Positions 26,301-41,300 of a stretch of 64,000 nucleotides of DNA are shown piece by piece (position 1 is the stretch's first letter; every line of letters starts with the position of its first letter). Source of the stretch: Mixophyes australis (Eukaryota > Chordata > Amphibia > Anura > Limnodynastidae); NCBI GenBank assembly GCA_036250195.1, contig JAVHZZ010000003.1, positions 295,087,565-295,151,564 on the forward strand, written 5' to 3'. The position numbers and the translations under genes were made by a program. The notes beneath the pieces are model-generated. The model was given only the letters and a program-made list of their open reading frames with translations, did no database searches and was not told the origin of the DNA.

Positions 26301-29300
26301 GGCAAAGGTTCTTGTAATTGGGGGCATGAATAGGTTTAGAATAGGACTCTTAATATGACAGAGAGCAGGTGAATTGTGGGAGGTAAAACTTTTTGATGTT
26401 TTTGACAGATATCACATAGGAATCATATAAAAGCATGTCTAGTAAATGATGTTACCTTTTTGTTTTTTGTTATTTATGCCACACTTAACATTTCATGCAT
26501 TTGTTTGTCTGTTGACCTACATAATTACAGTCAACTTGAAGGTGCCCTATCTAAGTGGACAAGCTACCAGGATGATGTGCGTCAGTTCTCCAGCTGGATG
26601 GACAGGGTGGAGGAACGCCTGAATGATTCAGAGAAACAGTACAATGAAATAAAGGACAAAACTGCAGCACAAAGCAAAGCTAAAGTATGCCGGCCCATAT
26701 TCATCTTCCTCTAAAATAGTTTGTCTTTTTTTTAAATCTCCAACTTTGCAAGCATATTTTTACCTAGATAGACACCAGTAACCCCCACCATCAGCCCAAA
26801 ATTTCCATGTTTACCATACTTTTAGTTTCTTCAACTTGTAGTTGCTTATGTAATCTGAAGTTGTCATTAAAACATCATAAAACAAATTAAGCATACTATT
26901 TAGACTTGCTTACTTTTAAGATGTTGACCTCTTATGGATGCCAGCAATTGGTTTTGACCTGACTCCTTTATGTAGCATATGGAAGGGTGTCTTTTAACGT
27001 GTTTTAGAGGATTGTCCACATTTTGACAACATTTTTTCCAATCCCAGTTACCTGAAGCTGGGAGCAACTATAAGCCGGGAATAGTGCTGAATACAGCTTC
27101 ACTATTTAGTGCTATTGAAGAGGACTGGCTAAATTCTGACAGCTCACAGTGGGAATTAGCTCCTGGCTTTGTATAATATATAGTATTAATTTCTTTTAAG
27201 GGGGAGTGTCTGTTTACTACAAGAGGCAAGTCAAAATTTGGGAGAGATGTCTAAAAGTTGACACACCCTTTAAATATGTTAAAACACCTATAGATTATCA
27301 TTACAAACATTGTGTATGGTTTCCAAACCAGGGGGTAAATTTATCAAGCTGTGGTTTTGAAAAAGTGGATATGTTGCCTATAGCAACCAATCAGATTCTA
27401 GCTGTCATTTTGTACAATGTACTAAATAAATGATAATTAGAATCTAATTGGTAACTATAGGCAACATCTCCACCTTTTCAAACCCGCAGCTTCATAAATT
27501 TACCCTCAGGAATGCAAAGACTATATCACTGTTTCTGTGCCGAGCTAATGGAATGCCTATTGCTTATAGTTACTGAATGAAGAACTTCTAAGTCATGGCA
27601 GCTTATTAGACACCATAGAAAAGAAAGGATCCAGCATGACTGAACATTATGTTACCCAGCTGGAGCTCCAGGACCTGCAGGAACGCTACAACACACTGAA
27701 AGAGAAGACAAAGGTAAAGCAATAGATTCTATCATTGTGTTCATCATGGTGAATGCACAAATGCTGATTTTTTTTTTCTAATGTACAAAATTTAAGATTA
27801 GCTTTCAATTCCATTGGTTTCCTAAACTAAAATTGAAGAAAACACGCAGATATAAATATTGATTTTGAAATAAGTAAATGTAGATTTAAAATCTAAGCTC
27901 AATGAAACAAATGTGAAAAGGGGCATATGGTAATCAGGGCTGCCAAGAGGAATTCAGGGCCCCGGTACAGCAACTTCATGGGGCCCCCCTTATAGTTGAG
28001 CATGGTAAAAAAAAAATGCGTGCAGCGGCGTAAAAGTGGGAGTACTCGTACAATTGGGGGCGTGCTCATTAGGGCGTGTCTAGCAGGTGAAAAACAATAA
28101 TCCGCCCTCCTGCAGAAAAATGGATTACTCGCACATGCCCCTCTGCCCACATGCTTTGCTCACACATGCACCTAGCTACCCAAATGCTTTAATCACACAT
28201 GCACCTTTCTGCCCACATGCTTTAATCATTATTGCCCCCCCTCTGCCCAGCAGCTATAGTCACACATACCCCCTCTCAGCCCAGCACCTTTAGTCACACA
28301 TGCCCCCTCTCTGCCCAACACCTATAGTCACACATGTCCCCTCTCAGCCCAGCACCTATAGTCACAAACGCCCCCTCTCTGCCCAGCACCTTTAGTCACA
28401 CCTGCCCCCTTTCTGCCCAGCTCCTTTAGTCACACATGCCCCCTCTCGAGCACACCTTCTTCTTACCTTCTTCACTGCACACATAGGATGGGAAGATCTC
28501 CAGCAGCCCGCTGGCACTGAGTAGCATGTGACCACCGCAGTCACATGACCTATTCACCTGTCGTCTGAAGGTACCTGGGGATTTAGCCACTACCGACTCC
28601 CCCCCTAAATTCGCGGGTGCACGCGCGCGACTCCTGCTAGCAAAAAAAAAAAAAAGAAGTAATTTAAAAAAAAAAAAAGAAAAGAAAAAAAGATAGGTCT
28701 CCAGAGGGGCCACAGGCTTCCTAGGAAGAGTCCGGGCCAGGTTAATTTGTACCCCCCGTCGGTGGCCCTGATGGTAATATGTGTTAATGACATTTGCCAC
28801 CGCGCATTTGGCACTGGCAAACGGTTTTGGTTTTCTACTATTGGTAAGATTCCTACCTGTGAATAATGAATCAAAATATGTAATACCAATTGTGTCTATT
28901 GCGATTTAAACATATTATTTATTATGTTAATATGTTTGTTTTGGTACTTACAGTAAAAAATGATTGACTATGTAACAAATATTGTAATTAACAAATGTTA
29001 ATTGTAAATGTTTTATGGTTTAACAGGAGGCCATTTGCAAAGCAGATAAAATAGTCTCAGAGCATCAAGATTATCAGAAGGGGCTTCGAGTATTTGAACA
29101 TTGGCTTCAGCAAGAGACTGAAAAGTTGGACTGTCTAGTCCTGCTTGATGGCGATACTGACATGTATGATGCTACTCTTCGGGAACTACAGGTATGTCCA
29201 GAATGTTTGCAGAAAATGTATAGCCAACTAATTGTCTGAAATGTATCATGTTGCTGGTCATTTACCAGAAGCTGGGGCAGATATACAAGAAGTACTAATA

Positions 29301-32300
29301 AAAAGCAACTTGACCACAGTGCTGACATTTTATTTCATGAACAAGTTTACTTCTGCGCTGCACTGTGCACCCAATTTAGCTATGGTCCAGTAGAATATCA
29401 GGTTTGTCCCTGAGCTTAGCACATAAAACCTGAGGTTAAGCAGACTCAATAGCATAAAATCTATAATTGAGATTGCATTCAAGATTTGGGGCTAAAGGTG
29501 GTTCTTCTCCAGAATATTAGAATTTAGATTTACTTTATGGAGAAAAGCTAAGTATATACTTGGCTCTGTAAAAATCTGCAGTTCATAAAGCAGGAGATAT
29601 AGTATTATTATAGCGTACATGACTTAGCTGCAGACCAGCCAGATATCGGGTTGCAATTGATAGTTTTATAAGAATGAATAATAGTACAGTACAATGTACG
29701 GTTGAATCTCAAATACTCTACAGAAAAACTAGAATATGCATGATTGATGCTACTATATTACATTTTTGATATAATCTATATTATGTATTTCCAACCTGTT
29801 TTTTTTGTTTTACCTATTCTCTAAGACATGTTCCCTATTTTGATGAACATTTCAGGAGCTACAGGTGCACTGTGCAGAAGGTCAGGCCTTGTTGAACTCT
29901 ATGCTGCACACAAGAGAAGAAGTTATGCTGTGGGGTATTCCTCACACAGAAGATAGAGAGCTGGAATCTCTAAGGCAGGACTGGCAAATTTATCAACAAA
30001 GACTCACAGAGACCAGAAGCCAAATGAATGCCTCTCTCAGCAAGTTGAAACTGATGGAGAGAAAGTTCCAGAAAACAGATGAATGGTTGACATCTGTGGA
30101 AGGAAAAGTGAATATCAGGACAGGACGTCAGTCAGACAGAGCTACAAAGGAGATACAGCTTCAACAGATGAAAGTAAATGCGCAGTTAGCCTCCATACCT
30201 TGCCTATGGGTCCTATTCTTTATTTTGTTAAAAAGTCATCAATAATATTATAATCTATTGTATGTTAAAGCTTGAACTAAGATGTGTGATATGGTTTTCA
30301 GAGTTTCATACCATATGATTATGTTCTTCTCATCAAAAGATAATATGTCTTCCACGTTGTTGTTTTTTGTTCAATATTCAAATAATAATTTATCCTCGCT
30401 CATCTAGAAATGGCATGAGGAGGTGTTGGTCTACAAGGAGGAAGTTGAAGAGGTGGCGATGTTGGCACAGCAGGTGTTGGAGGAAGGCCGAAGCAGCAGC
30501 AGAATGGGGAGTATGGCCACTCTACTCACGTCTCGCTACCAAGCTGTCTGGCTTCATATTCTGGTAAAAACTTTCACTAAATTATCAGTATGCAAAACTC
30601 TTTTGAGGAGACTGTCTCCACTAAATGTCTTCCAAGTAAAACATTAAACTGTAAATTGAACTTTTAGTACATAATCGTAAAAAAAAAACATAATATCAAA
30701 GGAATCAATACGCGATTTATGTTATCACATGAGCTGGTAGAGTTTATTTTTAGTGTATTTTATCTTGAAACACCTTATCGGGAAAGTTCTAAAATCAGAA
30801 GTGAAAAAAGGAAATATTTTCTACTGCTCTATAATTGCATACATGTAAATTGGTCACATCGCGTCTCATCGTACAGTAACTAGAGGAACGCAACTGCATA
30901 ATTTAAGGAGGGAAATGTTAGGGGCAGCGTGGGGAAAGAATGATAGTTGCAATTTTTAAATATTATTTAGCATTTTTCAGTAAGGTGTTCAAAATTACGG
31001 AAAAATTCCTTATCTAGAAACACAAGAATTCTGGATAATAGTTCCCATATCTGTAAATTAAGGTAAATAACACTTAAATGGGGAACCATGATCTTATATT
31101 TTCAATAGAGAAAAGTAAGCTAACAAAATTATGGACCTGAAGAATTAATGTACAATTTTATTAGGTTAATTTGGAGCAGTTTCCAACCTATTTGGTTTTG
31201 TATCACTCTGCAAACAGAAATGGCGCATGAATCATTTATGTGACACACCAAAGTTAAAACATTACTGTATATTAATATGTTTGAAAAACAAAATTATTTT
31301 CAGCTAATTTGTTTAATTTACTATTAAAATATGACTTTCTTGCATCTTTAATTCATGTTAGAAGTTCAAAGGGTAAGTCCACCTTTTTAATGGACTTCTT
31401 TTTTAATTGTTTTATGTACAATGAGCCTTATGAATGGAACCCATCCTTCTTTCTCCATTCATACCCAGGAACCCTTATACCGGCTATTCTTACAGCCAAG
31501 CACACTCTTTGGGAAGCTTTTTCTCACACACAATTTCCCTGAGGTTTTTAAAACACAATCAGCAGAAATTCAGGACTTATATACCTGCCATGTGCTTCTT
31601 GCACAATAACCCATATCTTATCTTTAATTGATGGTTAGACATACACTTTAATACCTCTTGTTGCAGAGGCTGCCTCTTCAGAGTACCAGCATACACAGTC
31701 CCCATTTAGCTCAAATGTAGTGACTGCTTTGAAATGGTCCTAGTGATTTACAGTCAGCATATACTTAGTTATTTTGTTGTATTTTCTTTTTTTTTTATTT
31801 AGCTCTTTCTAATCAATCTTTAATTCGTGCTTTGTCTGTTTCAGTACATGGTTGTATTTGGTACCTGGTTTTCTATGCAACAATTCCAGTCTGTTAAATG
31901 GTGTCATGTTACACCTGCTGTTCAAACAAATGACAACGGTTCTTACTTTTATTAACTTATTTTATTGTCTATTTCTCCCCTGTCTTAAGGAACAAATTCA
32001 ATTCTATGAAGAAGAAATCAGAAACATAGACGAGTCTGAGCTGGCCATTAAATCTTATACAGACTGGTTTACAGAAGCACAAAAGAACTTCCAAAATATT
32101 ACAGCAAATATTGGAGTAGTGGATAAGTCAGCATTGGAGAGAAAAATGAAGAAACTTGAGGTAAGTGTGTTGTACATTAGTGTTTGCTGGTGCTTAATCT
32201 TTTAAAAAGATAGAAGCAGATTTCATTTATATTTGCCACTTTTAAATTCCTGCAGAGGTGGGGTGTGAATGGGAGGACCAATATGATGCCTAAGTCTCTT

Positions 32301-35300
32301 TTATTTTGTCTTCTGATTGGCCTTCATGCACACAATCATATCCCCTCTCCACAGTATTATAGTCACATTTTTTTCCAGGGCTATGTCAATAATCATGACT
32401 ACTGTTAAAATGTGTACAACTCGTTTTTTTTAAAAAAAATTCAGATTTTTGGGAGGGCAACATAGCAAAAAACTCCAGAGGTCCCTTGCGATTGGGGCCT
32501 CAAAGAGGGTGTTGCAAGGTCTATGTCTCCCCAAAAAGAAGTTATTTCAGGACACCAACCATAAATCATGGTGCCCCTTTGACCACAATTTTTCCAACAA
32601 TCAAGTAGAGCAGATGAAAACATCTTTTGAAACCTCATTGGGGTATATTACCATCAGTAGTAGACTTTATGAGAAGTGTCCTTGATTTTAGTGATTCCCA
32701 GTCTCATGTCCTCCCAGGTCTCCTGGTCAGGTGGGGGGCCAAGATCCCTCTCCCATTCCACTTCATGGTAAATCTGTGGGGGTAGGGCAGCATCAAGATC
32801 AATACCATACAGTTTGGAAATGTAATCTCTGCTCTTTGTTTGATGTCTGCTGATATTTTCAAATGGGGTCAGATCACGAAGAGTATGTAGAGAATAAGGA
32901 GTGCAGGAAATAGTGAATTTTCTAAATTCATATAGGACTCAGTATCTGTGAGGTGGAACCCTGCTGAAGATCTGCCATGTCTGCGGAAGTCAGCTGGAAA
33001 TTTGAGCTTATCTTGAATCCAGTCTCAGGACCTGGTCGTGGCTGATCCCAGAAGAATTGCAGGATTGCTCCAGATGGGAGTCAGAGGGGAGAGCAAGGAA
33101 GTAATCTTTAGTTTGAAGGAGTATAGGTCTCAGATTCTAGTTGCATATTTAAGTGTTGGAAATAATTTGGTATCAGGGGTCTTTGCTTTTTGGGTAAGCC
33201 CTATAGTGGGTTTGGCCAATCGATTGAGGAAGCTGAATTCAGTATCGAGCCAAGCGGTTGTGCCCGGGGGACATAAGATGGGTCTACTTGGGAAAATGTT
33301 ATGCCAGATAATATGATTTTATATCAGGGAGACACCTCCCACCCTTAGCAATAAATCAATATGTTAGCTAAGAGTCTCTGGGGCCTGTTGTTCCAAATAA
33401 AGTGGGTAAAGGCTTTATTGAATGCTATTTAATAAGGAGAGTGGGACATCCATTTGGGAGGGGTATTCATTTTACCAGCTATGATCCTGCCCAGCCAGGA
33501 GATGATAAGGTGACTCCAGGATCTTATGCAGCTTGCATTTTGGAGTCCCTTGCCTTTTTTAAGCCCAACAATCTTGCAAACACATTTTATTGTTCATTTC
33601 TGTACACAAACTTATGTATTTAGGAAATGTGCTGAGGTCAAATTAAGGATTATGCAAAATGGTTAATAGTTTTTTTTATTTACTTGGGAATGTGTTGATT
33701 GTGCATGAAGATCATTATGTAAGGATGAACTGAGACTGTGTGTTCAATAACTTTGAATAAGAACAGGAGGCAATTGTTGGCAACCATGTTGTCTGGGACC
33801 AGAAATGTGTGTTTTTATGCAACAGACTGTAGAGTATTGCATTTCTATTATTTTAATAGATCATTAAATGTTTTTTCCTGTCCCCATTTAGCTTTTATTA
33901 AGTGAAATGGATGTGGGTCACCGACTGCTAAAATCAGCCCGTGAAAAGGGAGATAGAGTTCTTAAGTATTTGGCTGGGCTTGAAGCTGAGCAGCTGGAGA
34001 ATGATATGCACTGCCATGTGAAGAAGCTGGAAGACCTTACAAGTTCAATTAGAAAGGAGCACACAGCACTAGAAAAGGGTCTCCAACTAGCAAAGGAGTT
34101 CTCAGACAAATACAAAGTGCAGGCTCAGTGGCTCGCAGTGTATCAGTCCATGCTACAGGCTGATGTGGAACCCAAAACTGAGCTGTATGAGAAAAAGGCC
34201 CAGCTATCCAAGTACAAGGTAATGTATTCCTTTGGGCTATTCATAAGAATTCTAGTAACAATAAAGGGTTAATTCAAGTCTTTCAAAATGTCTTTGTCCT
34301 GTGGAAAATAAATTCAGACAAATTCTTTACATTACATAGTAAATAGTTTTGCTTTAACTCTTCTACGTTCATGTAGAAAATTGCTTGAATTGGAAGGAAA
34401 GGATAAATAGTAGAACTTTATTGTAAGAATGATGATAATATAAATGTGTTTGTGTATGCAGTCCATACAGCAGACTGTGCTTTCATGTGAGCCGTCCATC
34501 AAACTGGTCATCGAGAAAGGTGAAGCATTGTTTAGTGTGACCCATGATGCCACTGTAAGGGACAAAATCCACAATTTGCAGAAAGACTATCAAGGACTGT
34601 GCAGCATGGCCAAGGTAAGACAAGTGTTTCAATGAACTTGCAGATTAAATAAATCAATTCAGATTAGTTATCTATTTCATTAAAAAATATAATGAACAAT
34701 TGCTGGGAATTAAAGTGATACCTTTGTTATCTTTACATGAACAAATACAATTAAATGAATCCTGGTTTTAGCCATTTAAATTATACAAATTGCTACTATT
34801 TATGTAAATATATAGCTTAGCAACCGAATGTCATAGTTCTTATTGCAGTTGTTTGTTCACGTTATTAAATATGCCGTTGATATTGTGAAAGAGATCATTC
34901 AGATGTTCTTTGTTTGTTGTTGTTAGTAAAGCTAATTTGTATTGTTCTTGTTATTTATTATACCTGTAAATAGATGAGTGTTACAGATTTGGAGGACAAA
35001 GTGAAGGAGCACGAGGGCTATAATTCAGAGCTGCAGGATGTAGAGAAGTGGCTGCTTCAGATGTCCAGCAGACTGGTAACTCCGGACTTAATGGAAAGTA
35101 GCAATTTAGACACCATTACTCAACAGTTGGCAAACCACAAGGTACAAGGTTTTATAACTCAAATGTATCATTCTTATGCATAGAATCTTTTCCTGTTTTA
35201 CCCTTACAGGGTTTCATCAGTGCAGGATATATAAAGAAAGATGCAAAAAGCTGCACCATGTACAGGTTTATTAATAAAGCTATAACATATACATTAGTGA

Positions 35301-38300
35301 GAATGTGGTTCAATTAGAGCCCTAAACCACTATTGCTCACTAATGAAAATAAATAGAAGAAAACCAATGAAACTTATACAAATGGTGAAACATTGTTAGC
35401 AATCTGTTATTAAACAATGCTACATCACTTGAGAGTATTGCTGAATGCATTCCTTACTTTGGCAGGCAATGATGGAGGATATTGCTGGTTTTGAAGAACG
35501 TTTAAACAGTCTTAAGTTGAAAGGAGAAAATTTGGTTCTTCACTGTGCTGAACACCTACAAGCAAAGTTTAAACAAAATATTCAAGCCCATTTACAAGGG
35601 ACCAGAGACAGTTACTGTGCCATTTGTAGTACTGTCCAGCGAGTAAGTATTAACCCATGCCCCAAACAATCCCAATTTTCCTAGCTCAATCCTGATTTAC
35701 ATCTGGCAGAAGGAGATCTTAACATTTCAAGACATGTGGTCTCTGCAAAATGAGTGTGATTGGGAGGACAAAGGACGTGGACATTTTTTGGTCACATATC
35801 TGTTCCTTGCAATATTATTAAAATGGAAAACAAAGGAAGAAATACCACCCATCCAAATGATATATATATATATATTTTTAACAATATTTTTATTAGAAGC
35901 ATTTTATACATGCAATAATCATGACATCAATCACAAGTTTTACAGTGTTGCAAAGGAAATAAATATATCAGCTTAAACATTGGATGTTATCCAACAAGTT
36001 TAAATAAAACCTTTTTAGAAGACTGATAATGAATGATACAATTGAATCAGATATTCATTGAGACTAATAAACAGCTTAATATGGGTATCAATGTGCTCCT
36101 AAAATAAATAGCATTCCTCATCTTACTCATTAGGACTTCCATATCTCCCGTGGCTGGAGGCAAACAACAGGCTTCAACACATGTTCATGATTCACTGAAT
36201 AAAATAACTATTATAAGATAATAGGCAGATCCCTTGCTGGTTCCCTTAAATTATACCAGGAAGTGAACCTAAGACATTCATGAATCTGTTTCCAGTATTG
36301 TATCAATATAACTTTCCCAAGTTGAAAAAAAGCGTTCTGCTTTTACCCACCTATTTAAACCTTTTCTTTAAATAGTTTTATAAGAGGAGAGTCCCGGTAT
36401 ATCCAGGTGTGCAGTATAGTTTTCCGTGCTGCCGCACTGATGGCTAATAACAATTTTTTAGTATCCATAGTAATTTTCAGATTTTTGGGAATAATACTGA
36501 ATATAACCCATTCTGGGGTGAAGGGGATATAATTCACCAAATCTCTCGACGCTATAGTTCTGACTTGTAACCAGAAACTCCTGACCAGAGGACATTGCCA
36601 TGAACAATTAAATAAATTTGCACCATCTATACCACATCTATCACATCGGTAATGGGTGATAAGTCCCATATGTTGTCTCCTTTGAGGAGAGAGGTATGAA
36701 CCATGGAAAATATTTTAAAAACATTTCTACATAAATGCTGGATGGGAGAAGTTTACAAGATAGTTCCAAAGCCCGCAAAAATTCTTTGAGTGAAAGAGAG
36801 GGGAAAATAGATAACCACCTACCCAATCCCTCAGCGGATGAGAAAAGATCTATATTAGTGCGTAAATGGCTATAGTTTAAGCATTTGGGGAACTCAAAAG
36901 TCTATCCACCGGACTATTCCAGTCTAATTCAGAAAATGCACAAAACTTCTATAATGCTGAGCCTGAAAGAATGCCAACGGAAAAGCTTCAACATTAGGAA
37001 ATTTGGATACCGCTTCAAGTAAATGTTACAGGACGTCTGTCTGTCTTGTGTCAAATGATATATTTATAATAACCCGTAATCTTTTTTTTGTGCAATGATA
37101 AAAGCCTCTATCTTTGCTGTATATTTTGATTATTTCCCTTGTAACTTCAGGTGTATTTAAGTTTGGAAAATGAATTACAGAAGCATGTTAGTCACCAGGA
37201 CACTTTACTGCAGTGCCAGGCCTGGTTCTCCTCTGTGCAGAAAGAACTGGAACCTGGCACCAAAGCTCCACTGGGTCTGGCTGAGGCAACAAAACGGGTA
37301 AAACACTGAATATTCAAATCTCTGTTTGTGAGTTTGTAGTCTGTCACCAATAGTACTAATCACATGCTTTCCAGCTATCCATAGTTTCCAGATTGACCCA
37401 GGTTTTAAAGATTTTGCCTTCTTTTTGGTCTCAAAAATGTTTCATTATTGAGCCACTACAGTACACAGTACAATACCTCTTAGTCTGTATACTAAATCTT
37501 ACTATATATTCATCATCATTAACATTTATTTATATAGCGCCAGCAAATTCCGTAGCGCTTTACAATTGGGAACAAACGTTAATAAAACAATACTGGGTAA
37601 TACATACAGACAGAGAGGTAAGAGGACCCTGCTCGCAAACTTACAATATATGGGACAATGGGAGTTTGAAAACACAAGGGCACGTGCTACATGATATTGC
37701 ACATTGGTCTAGCTAGAATGCAAAGGTAAAAAGTTGCTGTGTGACTGTGTAATCAGTCACACAACAATGTTGGTCAGAGGGTTGTTGTCTTGTGTTAGCT
37801 GTGTAGAGGGTGGTAATAGGGTAAATTTAGGGAGATTAAGATGCTGGTTGAGGAATATCATAAGCTTGTCTGAAGAGGTGGGTTTTCAAAGAACACTTGA
37901 AGGTTTGAAGACTAGAGGAAAGTCTTATTGTGCGAGAAAGGGAATTCCACAAAGTGGATGCCGCCTGAAAAAAGTCCTGTAACCGGGAATGGGAGGATGT
38001 GATGAGAGTGGAAGAGAGACGCAGATCTTGTGCAGAACGAAGCTGTCGAGTTGGGAGATATTTTGAGGCAAGTGAGGAGATGTATGACTGTGCAATTTTT
38101 TTGATGGCCTTGTAGATTAGTAGAAGAATTTTATATTGGATTCATTGAAAAACAGGCAACCAATGTAGAGACTGACAGAGTGGCTCAGCAGAGAAAGAAC
38201 GTTTTGCAAGGAAAATCAATCTAGCCGCTGCGTGCAAAATAGATTATAGGGATTTAAATCTGATTTTGGAAAGACCAGTAAGGAGGGAATTGCAATAGTC

Positions 38301-41300
38301 GCTGCTGGAGATGATGAGTGCATGATTTAAGGTTTTTGCATTGTCTTGTGTGAGATATATGCATATTCTGGAAATGTTCTTTAGATCTATGTAACATGAT
38401 GTAGATATGGGGGTAAATGTATCAAGCTGAGAGTTCTCTGGCGGGTTTGAAAAACCAATCAGATTCTAGCTATCATTTATTTAGTAAATTCTACAAAATT
38501 ATAGCTAGAATCTGATTGGTTGCTATAGGCAACATCTCCACTTTTCAAACCCGCCGGAAAACTCTCAGCTTGATACATTTACCCCATAGAGTTGATGTGG
38601 TGAACAAATGATAGTTGTGAGTCTAGGAATACATCTAGGTAGTGAGCTTGCGGGGAAGGATTTATGGTCATGTTATCATCAGAAATAGAAATGTCAGGCA
38701 GGGAGCTTCTATTGGGTGGTAGTATTATTAATTCAGTTTTTGAAAGATTGAATTTGAGTTGGCGAGAGGACATCCAAGATGAAATAACATAGTAACATAG
38801 TTGATGAGGTTGAAAAAAGACACCAGTCCATCAAGTTCAACCTATTTTGGATCTCCTGCGATCCTGCACTTATATTTGAAATTAATCCAGAGTAAGCAAC
38901 CGCCAATCTGTTTCAATTGTGATAAATCCCCCCAGACTCAATATTGCAGTCCTATTTTTACCCTATATCCACTACTATCCTTCATTTTAATTAACGGTCG
39001 TATCTACCTTTCCGCTAAAAATTTGTCTAACCCTTTCTTAAACATATTTATTGAATCTGCCATCACAACCTTCCCTGGCAATGAATTCCATATCTTGACT
39101 GCCCTTACTGTAAAGAACCCCTTCCTTTGCTGGTTGTGGAATTTCCTCTCCTCTAATTTTAGGGGATGACCACGTGTCCTGTGTATGGTCCTTGGGGTAA
39201 AAAGTTCCCATGAAAGCTCTCTGTATTGACCCCTAATGTATTTGTACATAGTAATCATATCTCCCCTTAGACGCCTCTTTTCTAAAGTAAACATGCCTAA
39301 ACTGGCTAACCTTTCCTCATAACTAAATGACTCCATACCCTTTATCAATTTTGTCGCCCTTCTCTGAACCCTTTCTAGTTCCAAATTAACTTATTTATAG
39401 AGTGGTGCCCAGAACTGTACTGCATATTCAAGATGAGGTCTTACCAATGATTTATACAGTGGCAAAATTACACTGTTTTCCCTTGCATCTATGCCCCTTT
39501 TTATGCATGCCAATACTTTGTTTGCCCTTGCAGCTGCTAGCTGACATTGAGCACTATTGCAAAGTCTACTGTCTACAAGCACTCCCAAATCCTTTTCCTT
39601 TATAGATTCTCCTAAATTAATTCCATTTAATTTATAGATTGTGTTCTTGTTGTTGATCCCTGAATGCATAACCTTACATTTATCTTTGTTAAACCTCATA
39701 TTTCATTTGGCCGCCCAATCCTCCAGTTTATTTAAGTCCCTCTGTAGAGAAGCTACATCTTGCTCTAAATTTTATTACCTTACAGAGCTTAGTGTCATCT
39801 GCAAAAATAGAAACTTTACTCTCTAAACCATCACCATGGTCATTAATAAATATATTAAAAAGGAGTGGCCCCAGCACGGAACCTTGAGGTACTCCACTTA
39901 AGACTTTTGACCAATTAGAAAATGTTCCATTTATCACAACTCTCTGTTCCCTATTCTCTAACCAGTTTTCGATCCAAGTACAAATTTTGATTCCTAGACC
40001 CAGTTCCCTTATTTTGTAAATCAACCTCTTGTGTGGCACTGTATCAAAGGCCTTTGCAAAATCTAAGTAGACCACATCTACTGTCCTGCCCTGGTCTAAG
40101 TTCTCACTAACTTCCTCATAGAAAATAATTAGATTAGTTTGACATGGCCTATCTCTCACAAATCCATGTTGATTCCCACTAATAATTTTATTGCGTACCA
40201 AGTAATCCTGAATACTGTCTCTTAAAATACCTTCCAGTAGTTTCCCCACTATTGATGTCAGGCTTACAGGTCTATAATTCTCTGGTTGTGATCTCGTCCC
40301 CTTTTTAAACAATGGCACCACATCTGCTATTCGCCAATCCCTTGGTACTGAGCCTGATGAAATGGCAGAACGACCGTCAGTAATGCGAGACAACACTGAT
40401 GGTGAGAGATCAGAAGAGGATAGATAGATTTGTGTATCATCCGCATAGAGATGATACTGAAATCTAAAGGAGTTTATTAGTTTTCCAAGAGAAGTGGTGT
40501 AGATAGAGAATAGCAGAGGACCTAGGACTGAGCCTTGTGGTACTCCAACTGATAAAGGAAGCAGAGCAGAGGTGGATCCAGAGAAATCAACACTGAAAGA
40601 GCGATTAGATAGGTAGGATGAGAACCAGGATAGGACAGTGCCTTCAAGACCTAAGGATTGTAGTGTTTGTATGAGGAGAGAGTGGTCAAGAGTGTTAAAT
40701 GCAGCAGAGAGATCCAAGAGAATTAGAAGAGAGTAATGGCCTTTAGTTTTTGCTGTGATCAAATCGTTGACAACCTTGGTCAGCGAAGTTGATTGAAGAT
40801 AATCCAGCAGGTTGTTTGCTGTAAGAAAGTGTGTGAGGCGATTGTAGGCAATTCTCTCGAGAAGCTTGGAGGGGCTTGGGAGCTGAGAGATGGGGCAGTA
40901 GTTTGAGAGAGAGTTTGGGTCAGAATTTTCAAAATAGGAGTAATCACTGCATGCTTGAATAGTGATGGAAAAATACCAGTAGAGAGAGAGAGAAAGAGAT
41001 TACAGATTTTAGTTAGAATTGGAATGAGCACAGTAGACAGGGACCTACCAATTTGTTAAGGTATGGGATCAAGAGGACAGGAGGCAGAGTAGGAAGATAA
41101 GAAGAGAGTAGAAACTTCCTCTTCATTTGTGGGATCAATTGAGAGAGTGCTACAAAGGAATTGAGCTGATTGCTTGTCGAGGGAGATGATACCATTTCAA
41201 GTCTGATCTTATCAATGTTGTCCTTGAAATAGGAATAATAAACTGGTAGTTGCTCAAATCAATTTATAGGCTATAACAGGTGCATGAAATGGTGGGGTTA

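Noticed and set aside
39728..40762. A single novel reverse-transcriptase gene of 344 codons
   Set aside because: The junction at 40355/40356 coincides with the CR1 edge and its GATGAAAT duplication; the frame is a fusion of two unrelated LINEs.
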